From positions 7,775 to 71,774 of the forward strand of contig CDMY01000243.1 in NCBI GenBank assembly GCA_001179505.1: a stretch of DNA of 64,000 bases, written 5' to 3'. The notes below the pieces were generated by a model. That model searched no databases, was not told the DNA's origin, and saw only the letters and a program-made list of their open reading frames with translations. A program made the position numbers and the translations under genes. The DNA is from Vitrella brassicaformis. Its lineage: Eukaryota; Sar; Vitrellaceae. Each line of letters opens with the position of its first letter. Position 1 is the stretch's first letter. Positions 11,065-22,046 of the stretch are shown in pieces.

Positions 11065-13470
11065 CTATAGCCTGGCGGCCCGAGTTGCATGAGGGCACAG
11101 CTCATAGAACGTCACTTTGCCGTATCGCTCATCGTGCAGTGCTCTTAGAATGAAGAGAACAATGTAAGGTAACAAGCCGCAGATTAGTGAGGCAGAGGCA
11201 GACAGGAGAGTCACCAGCCTGTATTTCACCACACCGGACTCCTTCTCGCTCCTCAAGATCGGCAGGTTGTGCAGCCGCACAGAAATCTTCAAGACATGAC
11301 ACACACACACGCAGAGACCCATAGAGACACGACATTGGAGCCGCTCCCTTTTGATGTGCCTGCCCACCATGAACAGGACGACTTCGCATGCCATCTCGAT
11401 GGCGACGAGAAGACACAGCCCGCCCAGCCTCTCGAACAGCCGCGGCAGCGAGGGAGACAGCAGCTGCTCCATCGATATGAGTAACAGATTGATGAAAACC
11501 ATTAAGAAGCTCTCGGTCTGATTGTAGGCATGAGTTTGGTCCGCCAATGCACGAAGGTATCGTGGCTTGACGTCGAAGGCGATGAACTATGTGGCACACA
11601 CACATTCACACACAAAGGAGACTCGTGTACATACATTGTATAACTGGCTCCATGTGTGGGCTGACATTGGATTGAAGATCGAGTGTCGACGTCATAGACG
11701 ATACCCTGCTGGCTGACCGGGGCCTTCGTCGGCCAGCCCTCATGACTTGCTGATAGTGCTGACTGGGCGACCGGCGCGGTGTCTCGGCTGAGCTCAATCG
11801 ACTCATGGACTTGCGCGATTCCTCCCAGCTCACTGCTGGCGTGCTGAATGCGTCGCTGCTTGTTGATTCAGCCATCAGATGGGGACAGTCCGCAGCCTTG
11901 GGAGCTTTGCATGTCTCAGCCTTTTCTGCCTCCGGGGTTGACTGGGCATCCCGACTGAGCATTCGGATGATGTTAGCGTGGAGTATGTCAGCATAGGGCA
12001 CCACCAGATCGCCAAGGAGATCGTAGAGGGCGAACGAGAAAGACGATATGATCTTGCTGCTAAGATTCTCCATCTTCGCCTGTTGTAAGAAGGGCAGAGA
12101 CATGAGGTACACACGGCTGTCTGCTGATGCATGGTGCGGGCATACATGCCTGGAGTAGCCGCGGCAGGAATAGTGACCCGAAGCCGACGTAGAGCATAAT
12201 AGCGTAGTTGCGCAGCGGCGGGCCGTCGCGCATCTTTCTGATTGTTCCACCGGCCACGGCCACCAAAGGCCAGGAGATCAGCAGACACAAAGACGCCACT
12301 CGGGCCCTCTCGGTGTCCGTCGTGGCCGCCTCTGCCTGTTTTACAAAAAGTAGTGACCAGAGCGTTAGGGCGACGACCGAGAGCAGCAGGACGAAGAACA
12401 TTTGCAGCGCATAGAGCCACCTATGTTTGACGCCCTCCATGCTTCCCGCAGCACGTCCAAAGAAGCCCAGCCCCACAGCAAAGATCCAGAAGAGGTGCTC
12501 GAGCGCCACGAGGACCCAGGTGTAACGCTGTCAGCCGACTGTGACTATGAAATAGTACGAGAAGGCGGCCGCCGAGGGCAAGAGGAACACAATCCACGTC
12601 TGTCGGAATCGTGCCCACAGCCTACGCAAGTGCATCCCCTCCACGATAAGTAGCATCCACACAATAGCGGCCACGATCATCACAGAAACCCGCACGTAGT
12701 CCACCGCTATGCCGACTCGCGCACTCTCACTTTGGCAGCTTTTCCAGTATGCAATTAGAATGCCGACCCACGGCAGTGCCATCATAAGGGAAAAGAAGGC
12801 TTGGAACAAGACCGCTGTGATAGCACGGCGCAGAGATTGAGAGAAGGGCTCTGGCGAAAACCGAGAGCCAGCCACGACCTCCCTCACGTAAACGGTGTCT
12901 CCGTCATTTGTCACAGCGGGTTCGTAAACCAAGTGCGAGGTGAATTCCTCAAAGGCCGCGGGGTACCCTACACATCGGTGCAGCCAAGCAGAGGACTCAC
13001 CAGGTTTGTACTGTTACCAGATTAGTGCTGTGTGCCAGAGCTCGTTTCTGTGGCTCACCGGCAGCCTTCTCGAACTCGCTCTTCATGATCAAAATAGCCA
13101 TCTCCTCAGCCCTCAGTGAGGGCCCCTCTTCAGAGATGTCCGGAAGAGTGGTCGAATGTGAGCACGTGGGGTGAGTCAGATGCGGCTTCGCCTGCTCCCT
13201 GACGGCGCCTTGATGGTTGAAGTCGTTGCTCTTGCTGAGATGCGGAACTGCGGCCTGCTCGTCTTCTGTCGTGAGCTCTCCTGGCTGAACCCCCTGGCTG
13301 CATGGCGGGGGGGTGCAAATGTCTGGGTTGCTGAAGTCAACGAAGATCTCTGTGTCCCTTCTGAGAGCAGATCCATGGCTCCCCTCAGCTCTGTCGGATG
13401 GTTGTGGCTGCACATGGTCTTCTTGATCATCGCCGGGGCTGATCGCGTCGCCGGACGGCCTCTTGATCAT
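11065..13470 (-). CDS. Multi-pass membrane protein, tandem paralog A
   Basis: The probable start is the ATG complementary to 13468-13470 (MIKRPSGDAISPGDD). A polar N-terminus ends with TLPDISEEGPSLRAEEMAI and KSEFEKAAG, then an intron of about 95 bp, then YPAAFEEFTSHLVYEPAV. Hydrophobic segments follow: FFSLMMALPWVGILIAY, VSVMIVAAIVWMLLIVEG, LQMFFVLLLSVVALTLWSLL, VASLCLLISWPLVAVAGG, MVFINLLLISMEQLL, LCLLVAIEMACEVVLFMVG and LLSASASLICGLLPYIVLF. A soluble loop carries LLGDLVVPYADILHANIIR and a Ser-rich stretch. The frame ends at TAG 11065. About 7-8 membrane spans are likely. I do not recognise the family; it pairs exon by exon with the gene at 14075-16818. Confidence 0.7.
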
Positions 13471-14074
13471 GTGTTCAGTGTTCACTCCTGTCGTGGTAAC
13501 CTTGGGAATGTCAGAGGAAATTGAAGACCCCCTGTTCTCCTTTCGCCAAATTTGGGCGGTGGGGCTCGAGTCAATTTACAAATTCAGATCAATCTCCAGC
13601 GAGAAGTATGTATCCTGCTCATTCACTCACCGCAAATCATGTCTATCGGACGTCATTTCTCTCCCATACATATCCCATTGCTTTTCTCCGAGTAGGTGTA
13701 AGTGTGAGTGTACTTCGCATGTCTGGGGCAAGTGGCATTCCCCGCGCCTACAAATCAAACATGCACCTATCATCATCTTCTGTGTCTGTGCAGCGCGGCA
13801 CACACGAAGGTCCCACCGCCCACCTCGACTGAAAACCCCATATCAATCATCCCGATCACGCGTGCGCTCGGACGAAAAGACAGACATCCGTGTACGCATC
13901 CAATATGAATGCGTAATGCAATGCATTGCTGGATCCCTTACAGACAGCCATACGTAAGCCAAAACTCAAAGCAGATGCCGACATCCCCCTCGCTCACAGC
14001 ACGTTAGACCGCTGACACACGTCCAAAACGTCGTCCATAGCCCCTCAGCTGGCGAGCTATCCGTCTCCATCTTT
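13471..14074. other. Intergenic spacer between the tandem membrane-protein genes
   Basis: About 600 bp. It holds the 5' side of paralog A and the 3' side of paralog B, both on the minus strand. No additional gene is visible. Confidence 0.5.
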
Positions 14075-16818
14075 TTATGTCAAAAGGGTCTCGTAGGATA
14101 TATAGGGACACGGTTCAACCAAACGGATATCGCCATAGACGGTCGGCTGCAGGCCACGAAGCAGAAAGGGGATGATGTAGGGTGTAAGTGAACATGCAAA
14201 GAGGGTGCACGCGGCAAACAAGGTGAACAGTCTGCATTTCTTTACACCAGGCTCATCCTCGCTTAAACAAATAGGCAGGTTGTGCAGCCACACTGCCACC
14301 TAGACACATAAGATACACACACGAATAGGAGGTACAGCCTGTGTGGAATGTCCCATGTGTCTCCCTCCCTTCTCCCTCTCACTAGCCAGGACTCGGACCC
14401 ACCATGAACAGGACGACTTCGCATGCCATCTCGATGGTGACCAGGAGACACAGCCTGCCCGGCCTCTCGAACAGCCGGGACAGCGAGGGAGACAGCAGCT
14501 GCTCCATCAACATCAACGACAGATTGATGAAAATGAGAACCAGGCTCTCGGCTTGGTTGTAGGCATGGGTTTGGTCCGCCAACGCGCGAAGGTACCTCGG
14601 ACGGACGTCATAGGCCATGAAATTGCTCTGCAGATCGACCACGGACGTCACGGATGATAGACCGCTTGTTGTCGACCGCATGCGGCCTGCCCGCATCACA
14701 CTCTGATAGATCTCACTCGACGATCGCCGCGGCTCTCCTTTGCCCGCACGGCTCTTGGATGCTCCAGTACTAATTGTTTTGCTGCTGCCGGACTCAGCAA
14801 CGTGCTGCAAGCAGCCTTTAACCGCCTTGCAGGCCCCTGTCTTGTGTGCCGGCTTGGCTGATTGGTTGTCAGTTGTCACGTGTCCGTGTGAGCATTCGGA
14901 TGATCTTGGCGTGGAGTATGTCAGCATAGGGCACCGCCAGATCGCCAAGGAGATCGTAGAGGGCGAACAAGAAAGACGATATGATCTTGCTGCTAAGATT
15001 CACCATCTTCGTCTGCAAAAACATGCGGCGGATAAAAAGATAAAGACCAGCACAAAAACGTGATGCACACTGATATGTCATCCGGCTGCGTGACCTGTAG
15101 GAGCCGAGGCACGACGAGCGAGCCGAGACACTGACAACCACACTTTCGTGAGATGAAAAATCTTTCTCTCTTTATGTATATGCGACGCGTACAAGGTAGT
15201 AAATGACGCTGTAATTGTAGAGCGGCGGCCCATCTTTCATCTTTCGCACACTCCCATTCACCACGGCCACCAACGGCCAACAGGCCAGGAGACATGCGAA
15301 CGCCACTCGGGCCCTCTCGGTGTCTGTCGCCGCCCTCTCACCTCTCGGAAGGAATATAGCAACCCAGAAAAATTGGCCAATCACCGAAATACTTAGAATG
15401 AACATCATTTGCAGTACGTACGGCCATCGCCTCTTAACCACACTGGGCATGTCTCTTGTTGCTTGCCAGAATAGCCCAAATGGCGTCAGGATCCCCTCGC
15501 CCACATGTCCCAGTCTGTAGGTGACAGACGTGACGAAACAGGAAACATGCATTTGTTCTCAGCCTCAATGCTCTCAAGCTGCCTCCTTGCGTGTCTCACT
15601 TACGACAAAAACATGAGGGCATACGGCCGAAGTCGACGCTCCATGTAGAAAGCGTTGAATGCAAAATGGCATACTGCAACCGTCGTGCATCCATCCATCC
15701 ATCCATCCATTCGTGGTCGTCATTCCTTCTTGTGTGTATGGATGTGTGTGCAGGAATGTGCGTGCACCTATAGGCAGCACGAAATGGTGCCACGTTCTCT
15801 GGAACCGGCGAAATAATCTCTCAAGGCGGTGTCCCTCAACCATCGCGAAGTACCATACGGTGAGGGATAAAGAGGCAATAAAAAGCCTTACGTAGTCTAC
15901 CATGATCCGTAATGCTTTTGCCTTAGATTCGCACGTTCGCCAAAGGGCGATCGGCAAGGGTATCTGTGCATGTGTACAAGAAGCGATGAATCGCACCCCT
16001 TCCATCCGTCTTCTTCCTGGAAAGTATAGCCCACCATCGACAACGCCAAGACAGTGGCATACAGCACTTGTAGCATGACCACACGCACCACTCGCCGCAA
16101 TGACCGCATGAATGGCTCAGGCGTAAACCGAGTGCCGACCAGCACTTCCCGCAGGTGAATTGTCTCTCCGTCATCCGCTACGGTTTTCTGCTCATAGACC
16201 AGGTGCGATTCGAATTCCTCAAAGGCCGCCGGGTACCCTGCACATCGGTGCAGCCAAGCAGAGGACTCACCAGGTTTGTACTGTTACCACATAAGTGCTG
16301 TGTGCGAGAGCTCGTTCCTGTGGCTCACCGGCAGCCTTCTCGAACTCCGTCTTCATCGCCTGGATGGCCATCTCCTCGGCCCTTTGCGGCCCCGGCCCCC
16401 CCTCCTCGGAGATGTCCGGAAGAGTGAAGGTCGACTGTGACATTGCATGATGGCTGGGCCTTCTGAAAGCATCATCGTTAACATGGACGCTCGCCGCCTC
16501 TCCTTGTCGGAGGTCAAGGTCCAGGAGGCAGTCGCTGCTCTGAATCTCCTGGCTGAGAGCACGGCCCTTCTCGGCGATGAGCTCTTGGGGCCTCCCTTGG
16601 TCCTCATGTAACCGCGTCGCGGATGTGTTCTCGCAGCTGGGGCCGACGGAGGTGTGCATGTCCTGCCGGAGAGCACATTGGCGCCGCCCCTCACCCCTGT
16701 CGGCTGGCTGCGACCGCCCCTCTGAGTCAAAGTTGCTGGGGCTGACTCTGGGGCTGGTACTGTCACCGTCTGTCGGAAGTGGAAGGACCATGGTAGTGGA
16801 ACTCATCTCAGACATCAT
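14075..16818 (-). CDS. Multi-pass membrane protein, tandem paralog B
   Basis: Start ATG complementary to 16816-16818 (MMSEMSSTTMVLPLP). The order matches paralog A: a polar N-terminus with TFTLPDISEEGGPGPQ and KTEFEKAAG, a near-identical intron, YPAAFEEFESHLVYEQ, then TM segments including VVMLQVLYATVLALSMVGY, LFIASLSLTVWYFAMVEG, LQMMFILSISVIGQFFWVAIF, VAFACLLACWPLVAVV, LIFINLSLMLMEQLL, LCLLVTIEMACEVVLFMVG and LFTLFAACTLFACSLTPYI. The loop motif ALYDLLGDLAVPYADILHA is also shared. Stop TAA at 14075. About 7-8 spans are expected. The function is unknown; the duplication suggests a lineage-specific family of transporters, channels or receptors, without a diagnostic motif to choose between them. 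Confidence 0.7.
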
Positions 16819-17514
16819 AATGGGAGAGAACGGGAAAGGGGTGCGACTGCAAGGCAAGCTCGCGCCCTCCCCACACAAGTGCGTTCCTCTGCAATCACTC
16901 ACTCATGCGTGTTGCTCGCTGTTTCTGCGTGTGATTGATCCGATGGACACACACACACCACTGCATGGCCCATGCATGCGTCTGTCTGTGTCTCTGACTG
17001 ACAAAAACACCGCACAACTTTGTACCTGCAGCAAGTACTCAGTGTCAGTCTGTACGTCTGTCTGTATTCACGTGTGTTATACGCAATATGTATATCTGTA
17101 CATACACACACATGTATATATATGTATATATACGCATGTGTGTGCACCGTACGTATACGTGTGTACGCGTATGCGTATGTGTGAGTGTCCACATGTTTCC
17201 ACGTAAGGTAGCGAGTGGAGCGCCCATCTGTGGACATGGTCCCTGGTCGCCAGGAAGTATACTGGAGTACAATAGTGGAGACGGTAAGACTGCACAAAAG
17301 AGCAAACACCACAACCAAGGCGTGCACCGTGCTGCACACATGTCAAAACAGCCCCTCAGGTGTGTGTGGTGCCGGTGAAAAAAACGCGTACGCATGCATA
17401 GACTAAACATCACTATAACTATTACAAAATCCCATCTCTCCGCTGCACACACACACGGCTCCCCAGACTAAGTCCCCCTTGGTGCTGCGTGCTGCCGTTG
17501 GCGCGCACGGAACT
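16819..17514. other. Intergenic region with alternating purine-pyrimidine tract
   Basis: About 700 bp between two minus-strand genes. Positions about 17075-17182 are dominated by TGTATATA, CACACA and TACGTATACG runs, strictly alternating purine and pyrimidine for long stretches. Such DNA can adopt Z-form or cruciform structure. No coding potential is convincing. Confidence 0.6.
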
Positions 17515-19656
17515 CTAGTTGGCTGACAGATAGACACACACACACGCACATGGGCCGCCCACCCGACCTTTTTGCGGATCGGTGCGTGTCCTGCTCTGCT
17601 CTGCTCTGCTCTGCTCTGCTGGACATACCCTTGAGCGTGTTCATGAGACTGAACCAGGCGGGCTTCTTGTTGAACTTGGCGTCGTAGATGAAGGGATGGT
17701 CCTCTGATGAGACACACACAGGCAGGCACGCAGGCAGGCAGGGGTGAATGGATGAGTGTTGGTGCATGTGCTGTGCCATCAGTGGCGGTTTGCTGGCTCG
17801 AGGTCTGTCCTTACTGGGCCGCCATGTCCATCTGTCCGACACGCCCCACGTGACGAACGCCGTGCAGTTGGGGGCCTTCATGCATACGCGAAGCATGCCA
17901 GCGAAGATTTTGGCCTGCACACGCGCAGAGACACAGGCAACCAAGAGAGATCAAACTAATACGGGCGGTGTTTGAGTGTGTGCTCCCACCTGCTGCTCCC
18001 GCTTCTTCTGGTTCCACCCCTGGCAGAACTGCCACTTGCCCTTGACAGGCCGGCCGCACGTCACGTCAACCTCAGTCAGCTGGACCTGCACGCGCAAGGG
18101 CACCCACCAACAGCCACACGAGACAAAGGGAGGCACAGGGGCTGTGTGGTGTCTCTCATCGCGTGTGTGGGAATGCACTCGCCTCCAATCCCATCTGGCC
18201 GAGCCGCTTGAAGTTCTGCGCCACGCCATTGTAGTCTGCGTGACCAACAGCATCGCACAACACACACACAGATATCAGGTCTCCTGGTCTATGCTGGTCC
18301 GTGTGGAGTGAGAACCGCTCCAGTCGAGGGAGAGATGACTGAGAAAACAAGAGCAAGCAAGCAAGCAGGAAATCGTGTGCGGGGATGTTGTCCTGTGATG
18401 TGTGCGGCTGCTCACGCCTGAAAGCCAACGCCGTCAATGGGGGCACCCCTGAGAAGAAACGAATACGGCACACACAGGCCACCATCCATACGCGCGCGCG
18501 TGTGTGTGTGCATATCATGTGAGTCGCCTCACCGTGCCCGCAGCTGCTTGACAATGTGAAATATGGCGTCGGCCTTGCCCTTCATCCAGCCCCGGGAGCT
18601 CTCGGCGCCGAAGTCGTTGTAGAAGAGGCGGGCGGGCTTCTTGAGGCGGCTGGCCTCGTTCTTGGCCACGCGATGCAGCACCTCCAGGTGGTCGGGGAAC
18701 TTCTTGTACAGCATGCTCTTGCGCCACTTGGGGTTCTTCGCAGGGCTCTTCTGGGTTTGCTGAGACGAAGGAAGCCACACAGACAAATGGAGGAGCGGAT
18801 GGACGGATGGATGGTGCATGGGCGTGTGGGGTGTGTGTGTGTGTGCAGGTGGGTACCTCCAGGGCCTCGTTGGCTACGTCCCACGACTGCACGCGTGGCT
18901 GGGCGTATCGCTTGATGGCGTCCTTGGTGAACTTGATGAACAAGTCGCGGAACTGTTTCTGCGGCAGCGCGTTGACCCAGCCGGGTGTGGACGAGTACCA
19001 GGCGATGGCGTGGTAGCGATAGTACTGCCCCTCCTTCTTGGCCAGGTCCAGCAGCGCGTCGCACTCCTTCCAGTCGTAACCCTTATTCTTGACCCTGATC
19101 AGTCCAACAAAGAGGGGCAAAGCGGTGGTGAGATGTGCGTGTTGGAAGTGGATGGATGTGCATGTGTACTTCATGATCTTTCTCATCTTGCACTCAGACT
19201 TGGCCTGCAGGGCACCACACACACGGCAGATGGATTGATGGATTCACAAGGATCCATCCATTGTGTAAAATGCGATTACACCCGCACCCACACTTACATC
19301 CATCCATCCATCGACCCGCCCACGTACCACAATCATGTTGAACTCTCGTCTGGTGATGTCCCTGTATTGCTTGAAGTCGTTCTGGTTGTAGATAGACACC
19401 GCACAGCCGAAGAAGAGGTTCTTGCCCCACGCTATGTGCCGAAAGGTCCCCGGTTGGCCCCTGCGGACGGCCTTCTTGGGAAACACGCTCTTCCAGTTGC
19501 TCACCTGGAGAAAAGGGGAGAACAAGACCATGGCGTGGACGCATTCGTCTGATGCATCGGATCTTTGCTCACCTTGTTGATTCGGGGCACTTGGGCAATG
19601 CCGCGGTCAGGCAGCAGCGCCGTCAGAAGGGCGAGGACCACACATAGATTCCACAT
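17515..19656 (-). CDS. Secreted glycoside hydrolase family 10 (endo-1,4-beta-xylanase-like)
   Basis: The start is the ATG complementary to 19654-19656. MWNLCVVLALLTALL is a signal peptide core followed by PDRGIAQVPRINK. Exons then give WGKNLFFGCAVSIYNQNDF, ITRREFNMIVV, YHAIAWYSSTPGWVNALP and QSWDVANEALE. The Glu of the last block is the GH10 acid/base. Later exons give KKPARLFYNDFGAESSRG, the nucleophile block VQLTEVDVTCG, FAGMLRVCMKAPNCTAF and VTWGVSDRWTW, then KPAWFSLMNTLKG. The likely final exon adds two residues and TAG at 17515. Both catalytic Glu residues are present, so the enzyme should be active outside the cell or in the secretory path on xylan-like or other beta-1,4-linked polysaccharides. 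At least seven introns are present, and one carries a pentanucleotide repeat. Confidence 0.85.
17591..17620. repeat. Pentanucleotide tandem repeat (CTGCT)6
   Basis: Six perfect copies of CTGCT inside the last intron of the GH10 gene, only a few bases from its donor site. On the transcribed strand the unit reads AGCAG, so copy number changes would add or remove cryptic AG acceptors. Confidence 0.9.
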
Positions 19657-20524
19657 GGTGATCTCGACCCGTACTACTGCCCCCTGAGCCAACCCCTCTC
19701 TCAGCTGGTCCACAAAGAGCTGATGACAGGGGGAAGGAGAGGGCGAAGTTTACAGCTTCCTCAAAAGCTCGCAGAAATCTGGGCTAGAGTTGCGTGCGAG
19801 ATCAAGGTGAAACACACACACGCGCACGCAGATCCGGTAGAACAGGGTGGATTTCATGTATGCAGCATGCACTCGTACTCGGCACAGTTCAACAGAGAGT
19901 CTGCACATTCAGTCACGACCTTACAAACCAACACAGGCGCACACCCCATGACGTCCCCCGCGGCCCCTCCATTACATACGAGAAACAGGCGGCAGCCCGA
20001 CAGGCCACCGCCAACTAAGTCGGTTGATTCTCTGTGTACTGTGCACGGTCGTTGGACGCCGAAAAAGAACCAAACCACATGCGGTGCGCATGTGTAGGTG
20101 CGTGTATCAGAAAGTGCGGCAGCGCCTGGAGGCCCAGCCATTCATTCCATTCATCGCTGGGCCTCCAGGCGCCTGGGTATGTTCCGCAGGGACGTCAGAA
20201 CCTCAGCAGACTTCTGGAGCAATCCCAACAACTCAGCCTCCCTGAACCGGACAGCAACAACAACAGACCGACAGCACGGCACACCAATCACAGGCAGCAA
20301 TATCGCTGTCTTCCTCTCTCTGCCCATCTTTTCCCGCCCCGATCTAATCTACACACCTGGCCACATCCAGCGGTTCATTGCCACTCTGGGGCTCCTGACA
20401 CAGGCTCTGAGAATACCTGAGACGCACAGACACCAATATGTAAGCAGTCCCGTGCGCCATCCATCCATCCATCCGTCGGTGCAGGCCGTGTCTTGTCTTC
20501 CCTGCTCCTCCCTCCTTCCCTCGC
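19657..20524. other. Intergenic region with perfect hairpin
   Basis: About 870 bp between the GH10 start and the end of the next minus-strand gene. No convincing coding frame. The hairpin at 20122-20172 is the clear feature. Confidence 0.5.
20122..20172. repeat. Perfect 17-bp inverted repeat (stem-loop)
   Basis: The arm GCGCCTGGAGGCCCAGC (20122-20138) and its exact complement at 20156-20172 flank a 17-base loop made of ATTC and TCAT units. The stem is GC-rich, so it would fold stably as RNA or DNA. It lies about 350 bp beyond the stop of the zinc-ribbon gene (minus), in the spacer upstream of the GH10 gene. Confidence 0.85.
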
Positions 20525-21946
20525 TCACTTGAACATGCGGTTGAGTAAGATCTCCTCTGAGTATCTCATGGTGGCCTCAAAGCGACTGTTGAGGTCACTC
20601 CGCCTCCTCGGGTCCTCCCCGCCCCCACCGCCCTCAGGCCCCTCGCCGTCTGACGCAGCCGGCTCGATCCTCTCCCGCTGGTGGTGATGGTAGTGGTGGT
20701 GATGGTGCGCACCATTGTGGGCGTGCTCGTTGCGCGCACTCACTGACGGGTCTGCCGCCACTCGCTCCGCATCAGCAGAAGGGAGGAAGGTGCTCTGCCC
20801 CGGGCGAGAGAGGGCAAGTCTGAGGGGAATGACCTGCGACGAGGCGTTGCTGGCGGTGTTGCCGTCCTCAGTGGTGGCGGCGTCGGCCATGATGGCCATC
20901 ATCTGGTTGCTTCGTGCGCCCCTCTCCCTCTCCCTCTCCCTGCCCACTGGCTCCTCACGAAGAGAAGAGTGGGGGAGGTGAGGGTGGGCGAACAGGTCGC
21001 TGTTGCTGAGGTTGCTGTTGGAGTAGTGGTGGTCGGGTGGCATGTTGGCGTGTGCGTTGGGCGGGTTGGCGGGCTGAGGGGTGGGCAGCGAGGTGGGGCT
21101 GCCGCCGTCGTTGTCGGCGTCATCACTGGAGAGGGATGCGCCGCCGGCCAGGGGAGGGGGAGGAGAGGGATCGCATGAATTGCGACCAGGAAGGGGATGT
21201 TGGAATGGCAACACCTCTGGAATATCTGCAATCACACACACCACACAAGGCGACCAGCAGATCTGATGAAGATCCATGCAATGCTCTCTTCTTCTTCTTC
21301 AGCAGCAGCAGCAGCAGCAGCTCACTTGAACGAATGTGGTTTGGGGTCTCTTCCACCTCAGCATCTTGCTGGCCGTCGTCGGGCTGCGACCCGCTTTCGC
21401 CTCCACTATCAACACCAGCCATGCCTCTCATCCTCGCGCCTCCCCCAGCCGACTGCTGAGGTTGGCTGAACGCGTGTGTGGGGGTCTCAGGGGTGCCAAG
21501 AGAGCCCTCCCGCTGCCGCCCGTCAGCACAGGACGACGCTGGTCGTGGCTCGGCAGCAAACGGGTCTGCGTCATTCTCATTGAGGCTTGACGGGTGTGTC
21601 TGGGAGAGGGGCGAGTGGGAAGAGTTGGTCTCGCCGCGGTTGTCGATATCCATGGTGTCTGAGTAGACGGCACTGCACGACGGACAGACCTTGCGTCCCT
21701 CTCGGTCTTGCATCAGAGGCACATTGCCGCCATCCTGCAACCACGGAGCGAGAGAAAGAGGGAGTGGGAGCAGGCACAGAGATATGTGGAGTGCAGATCT
21801 GGTGGTGTTGGTGTGGCATCTCTCCCTTCTGGCCGTACTGTACTGTACCTTCTGGCAGGTTTGCTCCAGATGGACAGCCTTTCATTTTCTACATTCGACA
21901 GCTCATCCATGCCAGTGCCCTCCAGCGTTTCCTCGCCATAAGCCAT
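20525..21946 (-). CDS. Candidate ZNRD2/SSSCA1-like zinc-ribbon protein
   Basis: The best supported exon begins at about 21737 and reads DGGNVPLMQDREGRKVCPSC followed by SAVYSD. With the upstream piece LEQTCQK this resembles the Auto_anti-p27/ZNRD2 zinc ribbon (a Cys pair, then PLM, then CVSC-type pair), though only one Cys of the first pair is visible. A long Ser-, Pro- and His-rich linker follows, spliced at about 21230-21323 into IPEVLPFQHPLPGRNSCD. The C-terminus, DLNSRFEATMRYSEEILLNR, fits the C-terminal helix of that family. Stop TGA near 20525. The 5' exon is uncertain: MAYGEETLEGTGMDEL (ATG at 21946) is a plausible beginning, but joining it to the zinc-ribbon exon in frame needs a very short or unusual intron. 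Treat the start as provisional. Confidence 0.5.
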
Positions 21947-22046
21947 CCTCTTCTCCTCAACTCCTCTGGGGATCGCAAAGACACAAGCTCGCAAGCTCGC
22001 AAACACACCTCCGCATTTCTGAGGCTTCCGACGCGCTTCAAGCAAC

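Noticed and set aside
15690-15712. Arrays of CATC/GATG repeats here and elsewhere, considered as CRISPR-like or minisatellite arrays
   Set aside because: Perfect tetranucleotide microsatellites without unique spacers, spread through introns and spacers.
12957-16330. Near-identical ~100 bp direct repeats considered as LTRs or insertion-site duplications
   Set aside because: Both copies fall at the same exon-intron position in two homologous genes, so paralogy explains them; no transposase or reverse transcriptase is present.
16577-17206. Plus-strand frame of 209 codons ending in Tyr/His/Cys-rich sequence
   Set aside because: First half is antisense to the 5' exon of paralog B; second half is the TA/TG alternating tract.
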